This document shows positions 43,729 to 54,749 of a stretch of DNA of 64,000 nt, piece after piece. Numbering within the stretch: position 1 is the stretch's first letter; every line of letters begins with the position of its first letter. Position numbers and translations under genes: made by a program. A model generated the notes under the pieces. The model worked only from the letters and a program-made list of their open reading frames with translations. It was not told the DNA's origin and searched no databases. Source of the stretch: Polyodon spathula (Eukaryota; Chordata; Actinopteri; Acipenseriformes; Polyodontidae); assembly GCF_017654505.1 (NCBI RefSeq), contig NC_054548.1, positions 23,702,870 through 23,766,869 on the forward strand, in the 5' to 3' direction.

Positions 43729-43872
43729 AGGTGTTGATTTCTGTTTGTTTAATTTTAGTTTTTGATTTGTGTTTATTAAAAGTGCACAATCGGGCTAAAA
43801 AAAATCAATTTCTGAGTGTTGGGTCTATTTTAAAGTGGCAACAAACTGAGTGAGGTGCAAGGATCTTTTACA

Positions 43873-44512
43873 ATATATATAGTATACACATACAGGATCT
43901 CGGACTGAGCTTTTCCAGCGCTGTACAAAGAAAGCACTTAACGTTTGGCTGCTTTTGTTCAAAGAATGTGTTGAAGTGTCTGGAAACCCACATCAAATTT
44001 TCCAGAGGGCTCTGATGGCATAGTGTTTGCCCCACCATGCTCATGCCAAGACTACTTTGCCAGCAGTTGTTACAAAGTCGTGGTAATGCATTTCTTAAGA
44101 ATGCTTTTGTTTTAGAGATAACACTACAGCAAAAAGGACTATAGCTGATCGTGTCTGTCTGCCCATCTGTCTGTCACACTCCACGAGGTGAAAACTATTG
44201 CCTTGATCTTGCACCAAACTTATATCAGTCCTAAAATGCACACTGAACCACATCCTGTTGAATTGGAGTGCAAAACACATGACTGGACCAGTTATCTGTG
44301 TTAGGTGTGGATTCAAAGCAAGAGAAACATTCTCACACACAGTTTTCCGAAGAAAATATTCAGAGTTCTCATCTCTTTGTCACCACCCTCGAAACACCGG
44401 CGTTTTATCAAGCTGAGCATATCGGTAACTTCCAACGGCCTTTGGGGAATGACTAGAAAGCATTTCGTCTGGTTCATTTTAAAGGATTACTCTACCTTTT
44501 AAATATATATAT
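43873..44512. other. Intronic DNA, no gene seen
   Basis: A short segment between the LTR element and Tc1 C, with no recognised repeat. Confidence 0.5.
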
Positions 44513-45680
<1,168 letters not shown>

Positions 45681-45744
45681 CCATGCATCGGGAACAAAAG
45701 GTAAGCAGCAATGAAGGCAGACGCAGTTCTGCCTGTGCTCTTAC

Positions 45745-45923
45745 CTCTCGCACTCCTGTTCCAGCAGGGTGGTGAATTCGTCACTCTTCTGCATGTACTC
45801 CGTGTGTTTCCTCTTCTCGTCCTCCAGCTCGTAGATGCTTTTTTTGTGGGACTTCTCAACAAGGAGCAGCTGCTCTAACATGCGTCGGTGTGTCTCCTTC
45901 TGCTTCTCCACCACCTTGTCTAA
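45745..45923 (-). CDS. FILIP1L: FILIP1L, third coding exon (coiled coil), ends in phase 2
   Basis: The exon is 179 nt: 59 codons plus AG of a split codon. The acceptor is a pyrimidine-rich stretch ending CCCACAG (45926-45924), and the donor is GAG followed by gtaagag from 45744 downward. The product begins [20 protein letters not shown] and ends LLEQECE plus the split arginine codon. It is highly charged and heptad-like, consistent with the family's long coiled coil. The next exon, which in known FILIP1L genes is very large, has no matching minus-strand open frame anywhere to the left, so the following intron exceeds 45.7 kb. A long TG microsatellite and the end of a Tc1 element lie within about 70 and 230 bp of the donor, inside that intron. 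Confidence 0.92.
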
Positions 45924-48024
45924 CTGTGGGCAGAGAAATCAGAAGCTATGGAGGTTGTGACTGACAAGTAAAAGAAGTATGTACAAAGCAACGCCCCCTA
46001 GGGGCACTACAGCTTGCTGTTTATATTTTTGTTTAGGGGATCACAACAGCATTTAAACATTGGAAAGATATATGCAATAAATGATTAAATAAATCAAAAC
46101 AAGAATGAAATATATATATATATATATTTAATTTAGGCCCTATATAAGGATAATATATATTTTAAATCCCTGCCCTTAATGAGCCACCATAAAAATGTGT
46201 ATGAACTGCACATAAACAGCTAAACAGAAATGTTACAATATAGTCTGATCTGCTAGTCCTGTATTTCTTTGTGAAAAAGGAATGTGCAGAAATTGTATGT
46301 GAATTAGGCAATACTCCAGTGAAATCCAAACATACACAAATTCACCCGGTTGGACACGGCGTTTTTGGAAAAGTGAAACCATTATAGAACTGGTTTGTCT
46401 GTTCAGACTTTACTTGAACCGATCTTGTGAAAACTGTTCTATCTAAAACTGATCTGAGACCTATTCCCAGCAGGTCTGAGTTGAACTGGTCTCAGACTGT
46501 ACTCTGAATAGTCAGATCTAGAATGTGACTCAGTTTGTTTTATTCAGCCTTGTCTGTACACAGGTTAATACTTCAATCAAGTTTTGTGTAAATGTGTTTT
46601 GGTTTTGGGAAACAGACATGAGCCTAATCCTTCTGAAAACAGTGCTCCACCCATGCATTTCAAAAAGCAAGGAAACAGGTTTGTTTTCCAAGCTCTAAAG
46701 TTGGCCCATTTCTCACTGATAAGCAAGGCTCCAGTGTGTAATACATGGATTTATGCCTGTGGGGAACAGCAAGTTTTTTAAACTGTACTGTATTTAATGA
46801 CTGGTACTCACAAAACCTTTATATTTGAGTTTAGATGGAGTCACTTTAGATACATTTGACGGCATCTTCCTCTGCTGTGTAGTCGCTAGGGCTACATTGA
46901 TATAATTTTTAATTAAGGAGAATTCTGCATCCTGTATGACATTTAATCTGACAACAAAATTTGATATTTTAGAAAGACCTTCAATTTAAGACTTTAAAAA
47001 GACTTCCATTAAAACATGTTTGACATCACCTTGATATTTTGATTGATTAGTTCTGCAAATCTTAACTAAAAGTGGCTGCGTGTCTTTGAAGAGAAGGGGA
47101 GTTCGGGGCACATTTATTCATCAACGAAACCACAGTCAAACAACTCAGCAGAAAAGTGAATATAATTTAATCATAGCAATACATAATTATAGTATTACAC
47201 ATTTCAAACGTAACACCTGGAAAAATTGCTTGCAATTTCAGTTTAGCATTTCATATTGATTGCCAAAAGTAATACAATTATACATTAATGTTAAAGTTTT
47301 CATAATTACAAGTTAATTTCCACAGAAACACTCCCCCCTTCTAATATATGTATTTTTTTCAGACAAGTTCAGGAACAACAGTAATTTCATCATCACTTAG
47401 TAAATCTCTATCAATTACACGGACGTTAGGTTTAAACTTTCCTGACTATAACCACTTCCGTTTTGACTGAGTACTTCTCAAACACTGATCGCTTGCAATG
47501 ATATTTAGTTTTGCAGTCTTCATCTGTTTTAGGTTTGGCAAAACGATCAATAACTTTACTCTCTGTGCTCGGTTCACATCCCTTTGTTTTGTGTTTTTAT
47601 TTTTCTAATGCCACTTTCATGTTCTACATCTAAAACATAGTCCTTGCTACCATCTTCACTACAACAGACACTTTTGTCTGTCTAATTAGGATTTCAAACT
47701 CAGACTCAAACATTTTAACTGTTAAGTGTAACAAAAGAGCAAAAACCAAATCCAATTACCAAATTATTAGTGAAATCTCATTACCGAACAAGTAGCACTT
47801 ATGAAGAAATGTTTTAAGTGTTGAATCGGTGCCTAACAGCACTCGAAACAGTGGCATATTTTTACTGATCCAGCACGTAGCATTGTTTATCCCTTACTGA
47901 ATGCTCATACTGTAAATTAAAAAAAAAAAAAAATGGCATAAAAAAAATTGGCACACTATTTAAAAAATAATGATTCTGGTCACATTTTTTGGGGAAAAGA
48001 GCACATGCCATTGACTATACCCAC
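45924..48024 (-). other. FILIP1L: FILIP1L intron carrying a retrotransposon fragment
   Basis: This intron is 2,101 bp and separates the second and third coding exons with standard GT and AG ends. It contains a minus-strand LTR retrotransposon 3' end (46876-47780), a short AT microsatellite near 46109-46127, an A-rich tract near 47919-47934, and otherwise AT-rich DNA. Confidence 0.85.
46876..47780 (-). mobile_element. LTR retrotransposon 3' end: end of coding region, polypurine tract and LTR (minus strand)
   Basis: Read on the minus strand, decayed coding sequence (about 47780-47350) closes with RVIDRDLLSDDEITVVPELV and a stop. A polypurine tract AAGGGGGGAG (47340-47331) comes next. The LTR-like block 47330-46876 begins TGTTTCTGTGG and ends ACTACACA, and has a polyadenylation-type AATAAA near 47118-47113. 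The order matches the 3' end of a Gypsy-like element. The 5' part is missing. The coding tail is broken by frameshifts and stops. It lies in the same orientation as FILIP1L, inside its intron. Confidence 0.68.
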
Positions 48025-48198
48025 CTCAGCCACAGGCTTCTCGTAAATGTCTTCCTGCCACTGTGTGGCTCTCCCCTGGATGGCATCTCTCTGGAGGGCC
48101 TGCAAGACATTCTGTGGGGTCGCAAAGCCATACTGGGCTTCTAGCAGAGCCAAGTCGATCTTCTGTGCTTTGAGGACAGTGATGACTTCATCGCGAGC
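48025..48198 (-). CDS. FILIP1L: FILIP1L, second coding exon
   Basis: The exon has 58 codons and is phase 0 at both ends. The acceptor is a TTTTAG before GCTCGCGAT (AG at 48200-48199), and the donor is GAG followed by gtgggt at 48024 downward. The product begins [20 protein letters not shown], joins directly onto the GELQ end of the previous exon, and ends [10 protein letters not shown]. This continues the CortBP2-type domain and its predicted coiled coil. The intron from the previous exon is only 429 bp. The frame is fully open with no lesion, so this looks like a live gene. The ALLEAQYGF and EDIYEKP motifs are what I recall from FILIP1L; FILIP1 differs at these positions. Confidence 0.92.
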
Positions 48199-48627
48199 CT
48201 AAAAGATAGCACAAGCTTTAAAGCAGATAATGCTGATTTGTGTTCATAGATTGCTTCTTTATTTGGCGGTAGTGAATTAGCAAGTGGACCTGGAGTACTG
48301 CCCATGTAAAGTTTGGAATAACCATGAACTACCCACATTTGTGAAATAAAGATATTTTGTCATAAAGAAAAAATGAATGCATATAAATAATATTAGACAT
48401 TATCCTCAAGTGCAACCAATTGCAAAATAACATGCGTATGTTAACTAATCAGTGCAGATTTCCAACAGTGTTACATTGTATTATAATTAAATACTGACAA
48501 GTTAAAAAGAATCTTTAGCACACTTCAGTTGCTATCACACAAGTGTCCTTGCCCTGCTGCCACTATATGCTGAACAGCCAGAAAAAGCATATCATGTGAA
48601 TCTTGTATAGAAACTTGTAATTCTGAC
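48199..48627 (-). other. FILIP1L: FILIP1L short intron
   Basis: This is a 429 bp phase-0 intron between the first and second coding exons, AT-rich, with a gtcaga donor and a TTTTAG acceptor. No repeat was recognised in it. Confidence 0.85.
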
Positions 48628-48924
48628 CTGGAGCTCCCCCTCCAGCATGCTGAGCAGAAAGAGCAGGTCATCCCGGGAGAGCTCCCTGCCCTTCCCTGTA
48701 GCCACACCCCCCGACCTGTGGCTCCGCCCAGCTCCTCTCTTGTGGTTCCTCAGGACAGTCCCAGTGTCCTCTGAGAGGTCCCTCTCCCTGACAGTCCATT
48801 TGGCTTTCCCTGTCTCACTGCTGGCCGAGTCCTCGCATTCAGAGTTCCTGCGTCTGGAGCGAGCGTGATGCTGGGTACGCTTCATCTTCACAGGATTCTC
48901 CATGCTGTTACTACGAGAGCGCAT
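48628..48924 (-). CDS. FILIP1L: FILIP1L, first coding exon (start codon and N-terminus), partial gene
   Basis: This exon encodes 99 residues from ATG at 48924-48922 to a phase-0 donor after the GAGCTCCAG codons (gt at 48627-48626). The N-terminus MRSR is followed by a basic, serine-rich stretch. The exon ends in LSRDDLLFLLSMLEGELQ, the start of the CortBP2-type N-terminal domain shared by FILIP1, FILIP1L and CTTNBP2. The acceptor (pyrimidine tract, then TAG at 48933-48931) lies six bases before the ATG, so at least one 5' untranslated exon must lie to the right. From memory, the family residues fit FILIP1L better than FILIP1. FILIP1L is a coiled-coil cytoplasmic protein reported to bind filamin and to restrain cell migration and WNT signalling. 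The open frame continues 11 codons past the donor, which I read as intron. Gene identity is very likely; the paralogue assignment is slightly less certain. Confidence 0.9.
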
Positions 48925-48930
48925 GGTTAC

Positions 48931-50269
48931 CTACCAGAGTGGGGAACAAATGGAGATTGAATGGTCTAACTGTGAGTGAAACCCACTTTGCTGTACAGTA
49001 TGTGACTTCCCTTAAAAAATCTGTGCGGTTCTACAGTGCATAACCTGTTATAACTTGAGAGTGGTTGCTTTTTCTTTTCTTGCAGTATTTTTTTCATTAA
49101 GTAAATATCATTCCATTCCTTTCAAATGGATAAAACAAACACTGAATAATTGGTGTACCCGTTCAAGCTCAGACTCTGCCTATATAATGTAAAACACTAT
49201 GGTTTTCATGATTAACCTAATAGGCGATAGACTTTTTCAGTGATTGCCGAGATAATAATTTATTACAGCTGGCCAATGCAACATACAGACTGTTCTTGCT
49301 TTTATATTTTGGCATCCTAAGTTTAATGCAAAGATTGTACCATAGAATGTATCTATCACAAGTTCCATAAGACTTATCTTACTTTGTGGAGAGTCTTAAT
49401 TACTCACCCTAAAATTACTGCTGTTTTTTTTTACATTAATTGATGGTTAGTGGAAGGTGTGGTACCATAGTAAGCAGACTTAAAAGCACCCCAAAGCTTT
49501 ATTTATATAGTTTACTACTGGAATAACATCACTGGGCAAACGTGTTGTTATACTTAGACTGTGACTTTACTAAATGTATTACTCACACCTGAGCTTACAT
49601 TGGATGTGTAACTTAATATGAGGAAATTAGCTAATATTGCCAGTGTCTGTCAATTATACTATACTTAAACGGTATAGTTCCCTGCAGGCAGTCATCTTCT
49701 GTTCATAGACTTTTCAACAAAGATAGATAAGTAGGCTGTATAGTAACCACAGCACTACTGTATGTAGCCCCCAAAGGAAGCCCAACCCTAAACCAGAAAC
49801 ATCACATGCTGATTCAAAGTAGGATATTCAAGGGGGGATGTACGGTATTTAGTTCTGTCTGTGAACTCTTGTGCCCTGAGAATAGACAAAACCATCCACA
49901 GTTCATTTTCCACTCCAAAGCACCTGGTTCTGTCGTCATAAAATCACTTAATTTGACCAGTTCAGGGATGTAACCTTGGAGAAGAAAATGTCTGCAATTA
50001 CTGTATCTTTGTTTACTTGAATAATTCTTACACTGACTTTAGTCAACAACCTAGTTGTTTTTTCTTTTTGATTTTTCGTACGCAATCTCTGTTGTTAAGG
50101 TCCAATGCAACCATGCTCTAGCCAGTTTTAGAAACCAGTTTTAGCTAAATACCCGACTCAAGATATGGGTGGTCAAAGGAGCTCTCGCCATGGCCAAACA
50201 GATCGAGATTAAAAGGCTCAAAACAATAGATTGTGCGTGTCCCGTTAGTAGCTGTCAGTTTGTTTTTCA
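48931..50269. other. FILIP1L 5' intron, no other gene seen
   Basis: It begins at the acceptor before the start-codon exon. AT-rich sequence, no repeat recognised. Confidence 0.6.
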
Positions 50270-50402
50270 TTCAACAGTTTCCTTCAGTTTTTTCTTGACA
50301 GTTTTTGTAGGTTCGGTATTCAGTTTGGTATTTGGCCGAATCTTTTGAGATGGATTCGGTATTCAGCTGAATCTCAAAAACTTGGATTTGGTGCATCCCT
50401 AC
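50270..50402 (-). mobile_element. hAT-type element terminal fragment
   Basis: The reverse complement begins TAGGGATGCACCAAATCCAA and continues with short repeated blocks of ATTCGG/GAATACCGAA, a pattern common at the ends of fish and amphibian hAT elements. The other end was not found. Confidence 0.55.
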
Positions 50403-50506
50403 AGTGAAATACAAGGCATAGTACATTAAATACAAACTGTAAAAAAACAATGCAAATACATGAACTACAAGCATATTACATTAAGTACAGGGCTAGGATG
50501 TGAATT

Positions 50507-51850
50507 CTAAACATTGTGGATGTGTGTGTCATACAGAACCATACATAAAAACCTGAAGTAGCAAATTAGACAACAGGTAATAACAGAGATCAGTCTTAAA
50601 GAGCATTGAAAGCAAGAGAGAACAAGTGGATCTTGAGAGTTGATTTGAAGCGAGCGACTGTGGGAGCTGCATGCACTAAAGCTGGGAGAGTTCCAGAGAG
50701 TCAGGGCCATGAAGCTAAAAGCGCACTCTCCGAGTGTGGTGCACTTTTGCTTGGGTATAACAAGCAAGTCAGAGTCAGAGGACCTCAGCTTGTGTGCAGG
50801 GACATAGCGGGTTAGCATCTGGTAAGGATCTAGCAGCTGCAATCGATTTATGGCGCGTGACAGATGACCACCATAGAGAGAGTTGCAGTAGAGTCGAGAG
50901 GCGATGAATGCATGACAGAGTATCTCTGCATCTGGGAGGGAAAGGTAGGGACGGACCTTTTGAGGTGTTTTGGAGGTGGTAGAAGGTGGATTTGACTACA
51001 GAGGAGATCTGGGCATCAAAGGAGAGGTTACAATCCAGAAGTACAAGAAGGCTTTGTACAGTTGAGGAAGACGGCAGCAGACAGTTTCCAAGAAGGCTTT
51101 GTACAGTGGAGGAAGACAGCAGCAGACAGTTTCCAAGGTTCAAGGAAGCAATGCTGAGATTCTTGAGTTGTTTTCGATCCTACTAGAAAAAGTTCCGATT
51201 TGTTAGTGTTGAGCTGAAGAAAATTGGCAGACTGGGTTTGCATCAGCACTGCTTCCGTCATAGAAAACAGACTGCATGTGTCCAGATAGGCAAGAGGACA
51301 GCCAGGAGAGACAGGTTCCAGAGATCCCAGCATACTTCTGAAGGCGGTCAAGAAGAATGCTATGATCTGTGGTATCAAAAGAATCAGTTAGATCAAGGAG
51401 GACAAGGACAGAAGGAACATCAGCATCAGCATTAAGCAAAAGATCATTTATAATCCGGAGCAGAGCAGTTTCGGTACGGTGTTGCGGCTGGAAGCCAGAC
51501 TGCAAAGATTCAAGTGCATTGTTATCTGTGAGATGTTTCATCAGCTGGCTGCCTACAGCCCTTTCAAGAGTTTTGGAGAGAAAAGGAAGATTGGATATGG
51601 GACTGAAGTTAGTTAAGACAGCCGGGTCAAGGGAGGGTTTTTGAGCACTGCCGTTACTCGGGCAGTCTTGAGGGCAGCAGGAACCAGGCATGAAACCAGG
51701 GACAGGTTGAGAGTGCGCATAATGGAAGGAGCAAGGTCAGAAGCACAGAGACTGACGATATTTGTTGGCCAGGGGTCCAAAGGGCACGTGGCAGTAGTTG
51801 ATTTCAAGTAAAGGCAGCAGAATGTATTTGTTAAAAGCTGCTGACCCAAA
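50507..51850 (-). mobile_element. L2/Jockey-type LINE fragment with reverse transcriptase, degraded
   Basis: Minus-strand frames in order give NFSPISNLPFLSKTLERAV, LQSGFQPQHRTETALLRIIN and SVLVLLDLTDSFDTTDHSIL (51691-51203), the typical reverse transcriptase blocks of L2-like LINEs. A VLLDCNLSFDAQISSVVKST-type block (51143-50775) follows. The C-terminal region contains LRSSDSDLLVIPKQK, LGECAFSFMALTLWNS and SLQINSQDPL (50842-50507). The catalytic YADD block lies in a deleted gap between the first two segments, and several frameshifts are present. 5' truncation is usual for LINEs. Confidence 0.85.
51045..51134 (-). repeat. 45-bp tandem duplication inside the LINE
   Basis: AAGAAGGCTTTGTACAGT with its following 27 bases at 51045-51089 repeats at 51090-51134 with two differences. 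The unit is 15 codons long, so the LINE frame is kept; the minus-strand product shows GNCLL-(L/P)-SSSTVQSL twice. Confidence 0.93.
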
Positions 51851-54431
51851 CACGCTCTGATCTTTGTGCAGTTAATTTAAGCTTTAAGAATGTGATGAGG
51901 CAAACAAAGTACCAACCGGAAGTGCAAACATTCCTACACTGTACTGCGATCACTATCAATCAATTAGTGCTGAGTTTGCTCATTACATTTTATACATTTT
52001 TATAAATTAAACATATACAGTGCCCTTAACTTTAATAAAATTATTATTTAATGCTTTTAGCCAAGATATAATTAAAATTTTAGGCAGGTTGTAAAATGTA
52101 GTAGACTGTACTGTGTTGTATTTGTTGGCATCAATTTCTCTAGTGTCCAATCTCTTTGATCCCTCCATAAAGGAAATACCACTTCCTCTTGTCCTCCAGT
52201 TGTCAGCATCACTGCGATTCCTGATTTCCCTAATTGCAAAACTGGTGACAGGCCTTCACCACTGAGTGGGCAGAGGCATTGGGACGTCTGTAAGGGAAAC
52301 ACTGCTATGCTTGTGCATTAATCAGGCCGATCCAGAGAATGAAAAGTCATGAGGAGGCATGCCAGTGTGTTTGAACAGAAAGTGATAGCACACCTGGAAG
52401 TGTTTCATCCACTTCTCCATTCCCAATTTTTAGCACAGACAGGTCCAGGAAAGACTTCATATAATAAACATTGCTAAGACTATTGACCTAACCCATAAAG
52501 CAATTTGAACCTGGACAATTTGCAAACAGCATTTTAAATCAAGTGCAAAAAGGAGCCAGGAACCTGATTAGCATATCTGGTAACGGATTCTAAAACAAGG
52601 ATATTTTGCCAAATGGGAAAGTTTTAACCCTTTGTTGCATTTTGTGTTGTATATTGGTCGCTTTTTGTTTGTTCATAGTATGATGTACGTGATTAACTTT
52701 TCATGCTAATAACTTATTTTATGTTAATTTATTTTCAAAACAGAATTCATTTTTTGACAAACTATGAATTGAAAAGGATGTATTTGAGGTTTGACCTTTT
52801 TGATCAGGTTTGCTGTTTTGATTTTGAAAATGCAATACTCCTGCAATACTCCTGTAATACTCCTGTATTATTAGTAATCGGTATAAACGGGTTACGGTTA
52901 GGCAGACCACTATTGGTGTTAAATGTATTCCATTAAAAAGTACATGGATTATTTCAATTACATGATGGCTCTGTATACAGGATGTATGCACAGTTTTCTC
53001 TCAACTGTGCTGTTGGGTGCTACACATTTTATTCTAACTTTGACTCTGGAGACCCTATATTGCCTCTAGATACAAAGCAATCAAAATTGCAACAAGACAC
53101 ACTTAATGAATTAGATAACTGACAAATGTGCACAATAAAATAGATCAAACCCTTCCTGTATTCATGTTCTGTTCCGGAGACGCATGATTTGGAATGTTAA
53201 AGACAAACACAGACGTTTGGAACAGTGTTAGTGTCTACATTACAGAACAGTCATAGTCCATTTTAGGTTCTTAATTTATGATTTTTAAAAAGTCTTTTTG
53301 TCAGTATTGGTTAAACAAAAAATGTCTCTTGTTATAAAATGCAGTCTTTCTCTAAAGTTGGCTCAGGAAAAACACATATAGTAGGAATGCTAAAAATAAT
53401 TTGCTTTGGTAAAAGGAGCCATACTTTACCATTTACCAACTCAGAGATGGAAATAAGACTTCCACTTCAGTTTCTCCCATTCTAGGTTTTAATATAGTAC
53501 ACGTTTGAATAGGCAACAAGCTCAGGTGTGTCTTATTAACCAGGAATAGATCAAACCATTATGCAATGGGAGTCTTCAAACCCGCAACGATTTATTGTTC
53601 ACCCTCATTGCACCACCGATTTTAATGACATTTTGTTATGTTCTGTGTTTTTTGAAAGGAAAAGCGTGCTTTGCTTCAGACTTGTCTAGAATGTGGGTTA
53701 GACATTTCAATGTTTTGAATGTAAATATTTAGAGGGGGTCTTAATTGTTTCGTGAGAAGGGAACCCTTGTGGTCCGAGCAAAAATGGATTCATGTTTGTA
53801 TAAAAAGGCTGTACACTTGCTGTTGCCTCTTAACAGGGGAAATGTGTTTACAGTTTTACATTGTCTTCTTTCATATGTGTTTTACTATTAGCAGCAGAGT
53901 TTTTTTTTTTTTTTAATTGTTGTTATTTTAAGCCACTCTGCTTGGCTAGAAATCATAGAAGAATCAGCCAACACCGTAGGGTTTAATTAGTGACCATATG
54001 AGGGGAAAAAAAACCTTTTAGTTCTTGTTTTCTATTTCTAATAATAATGTTTATAGTGTGTTTTACACACAGCCCATCAAGGCATCATACAACAAACAAT
54101 ATACAATAAATCATGATCATTTGATTACATCAGATGCATTAGTCATACCTTGGTGAAACAAAGCCTATATTTGCAATTACATTTCTTATGGCAATAAATC
54201 TACGTGAAGAAATTATTAATATAAATAATGAGCTGGATCCTTACAAGTCGGAACCAGGTGGGTTTAGATTTTCTTTTGAAAAGTAGAGCCAAGGGGACGA
54301 TGTTTCCAGTTTATTCTAGTGCAGGTGCATGTCATTCTTTCTAGGCCCCAGATCAAAGAAGAGAATCTGGAATTGAGTAACAATGTGTGTGCTTTTGTGA
54401 AAATATTTAGACTGGGAAACTAATGAACAAT
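51851..54431. other. FILIP1L 5' intron or flank
   Basis: It contains the unassigned 76-codon frame and a threefold AATACTCCTG repeat near 52832-52866; otherwise plain AT-rich DNA. Confidence 0.5.
52072..52302 (-). other. Unrecognised 76-codon open frame
   Basis: A minus-strand frame with balanced codon content, including GEGLSPVLQLGKSGIAVMLT and EEVVFPLWRDQRDW, has no family I recognise. It lies in the FILIP1L 5' flank between a dead LINE and ordinary DNA. It may be a relic of a mobile element or chance. Confidence 0.25.
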
Positions 54432-54749
54432 CAGGGTGTTGTACTCCTTTCCTGGAGGGGGCCGCAGTGCCTTCTGGCTTTCATTCCACCCAAGCTCTAA
54501 ATTACTTAATTTGTCTAATTATTTGATTTTAATTGGACACATTTAACACTTTTCTCTACACTTTTTTTTATAAGTAGTGTACCTTGAATCAAGTGCCTTT
54601 TTAAAATCACCAACTGTAGACCTTAAACAAATATTAAACATGTCCAATTGAACAAATAATGAGATCAGTTAAGTTAATTGTGAACTTAAGTTGGAATGAA
54701 AACCAGAAGACCCTGCGGCCCTCGAGGACTGGAGTTTGACACCCCATGC
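54432..54749. mobile_element. MITE / foldback element with about 110-bp imperfect inverted ends
   Basis: The left arm (GTACTCCTTTCCTGGAGGGG, GGCCGCAGTGCCTTCTGGCT, TTCATTCC, later AATTGGACACA) matches the reverse complement of the right arm (AAACTCCAGTCCTCGAGGGC, GCCGCAGGGTCTTCTGGTTT, TTCATTCC, AATTGGACATG). There is no coding content. Confidence 0.75.

Larger units (their letters stand above)
42263..43872 (+). mobile_element. LTR retrotransposon, internally deleted, with truncated 3' LTR
   Basis: A 5' LTR-like segment runs from the end of a TA microsatellite (about 42263) to CTTTTACA at 42763. It has a TATA-like GGGTATTTAAGAGAGG near 42423-42438 and AATAAA-like T-rich DNA. A TGGTGGCAGCAAGTG primer-binding-like site follows. 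About 150 bp of the LTR's 3' part (42612-42763) recur at 43722-43872 with only a few differences, giving a direct repeat typical of two LTRs. The second copy lacks its first roughly 350 bp and starts right after a 43-base G run. Internal DNA is only about 0.95 kb, so polymerase genes are gone. Confidence 0.75.
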
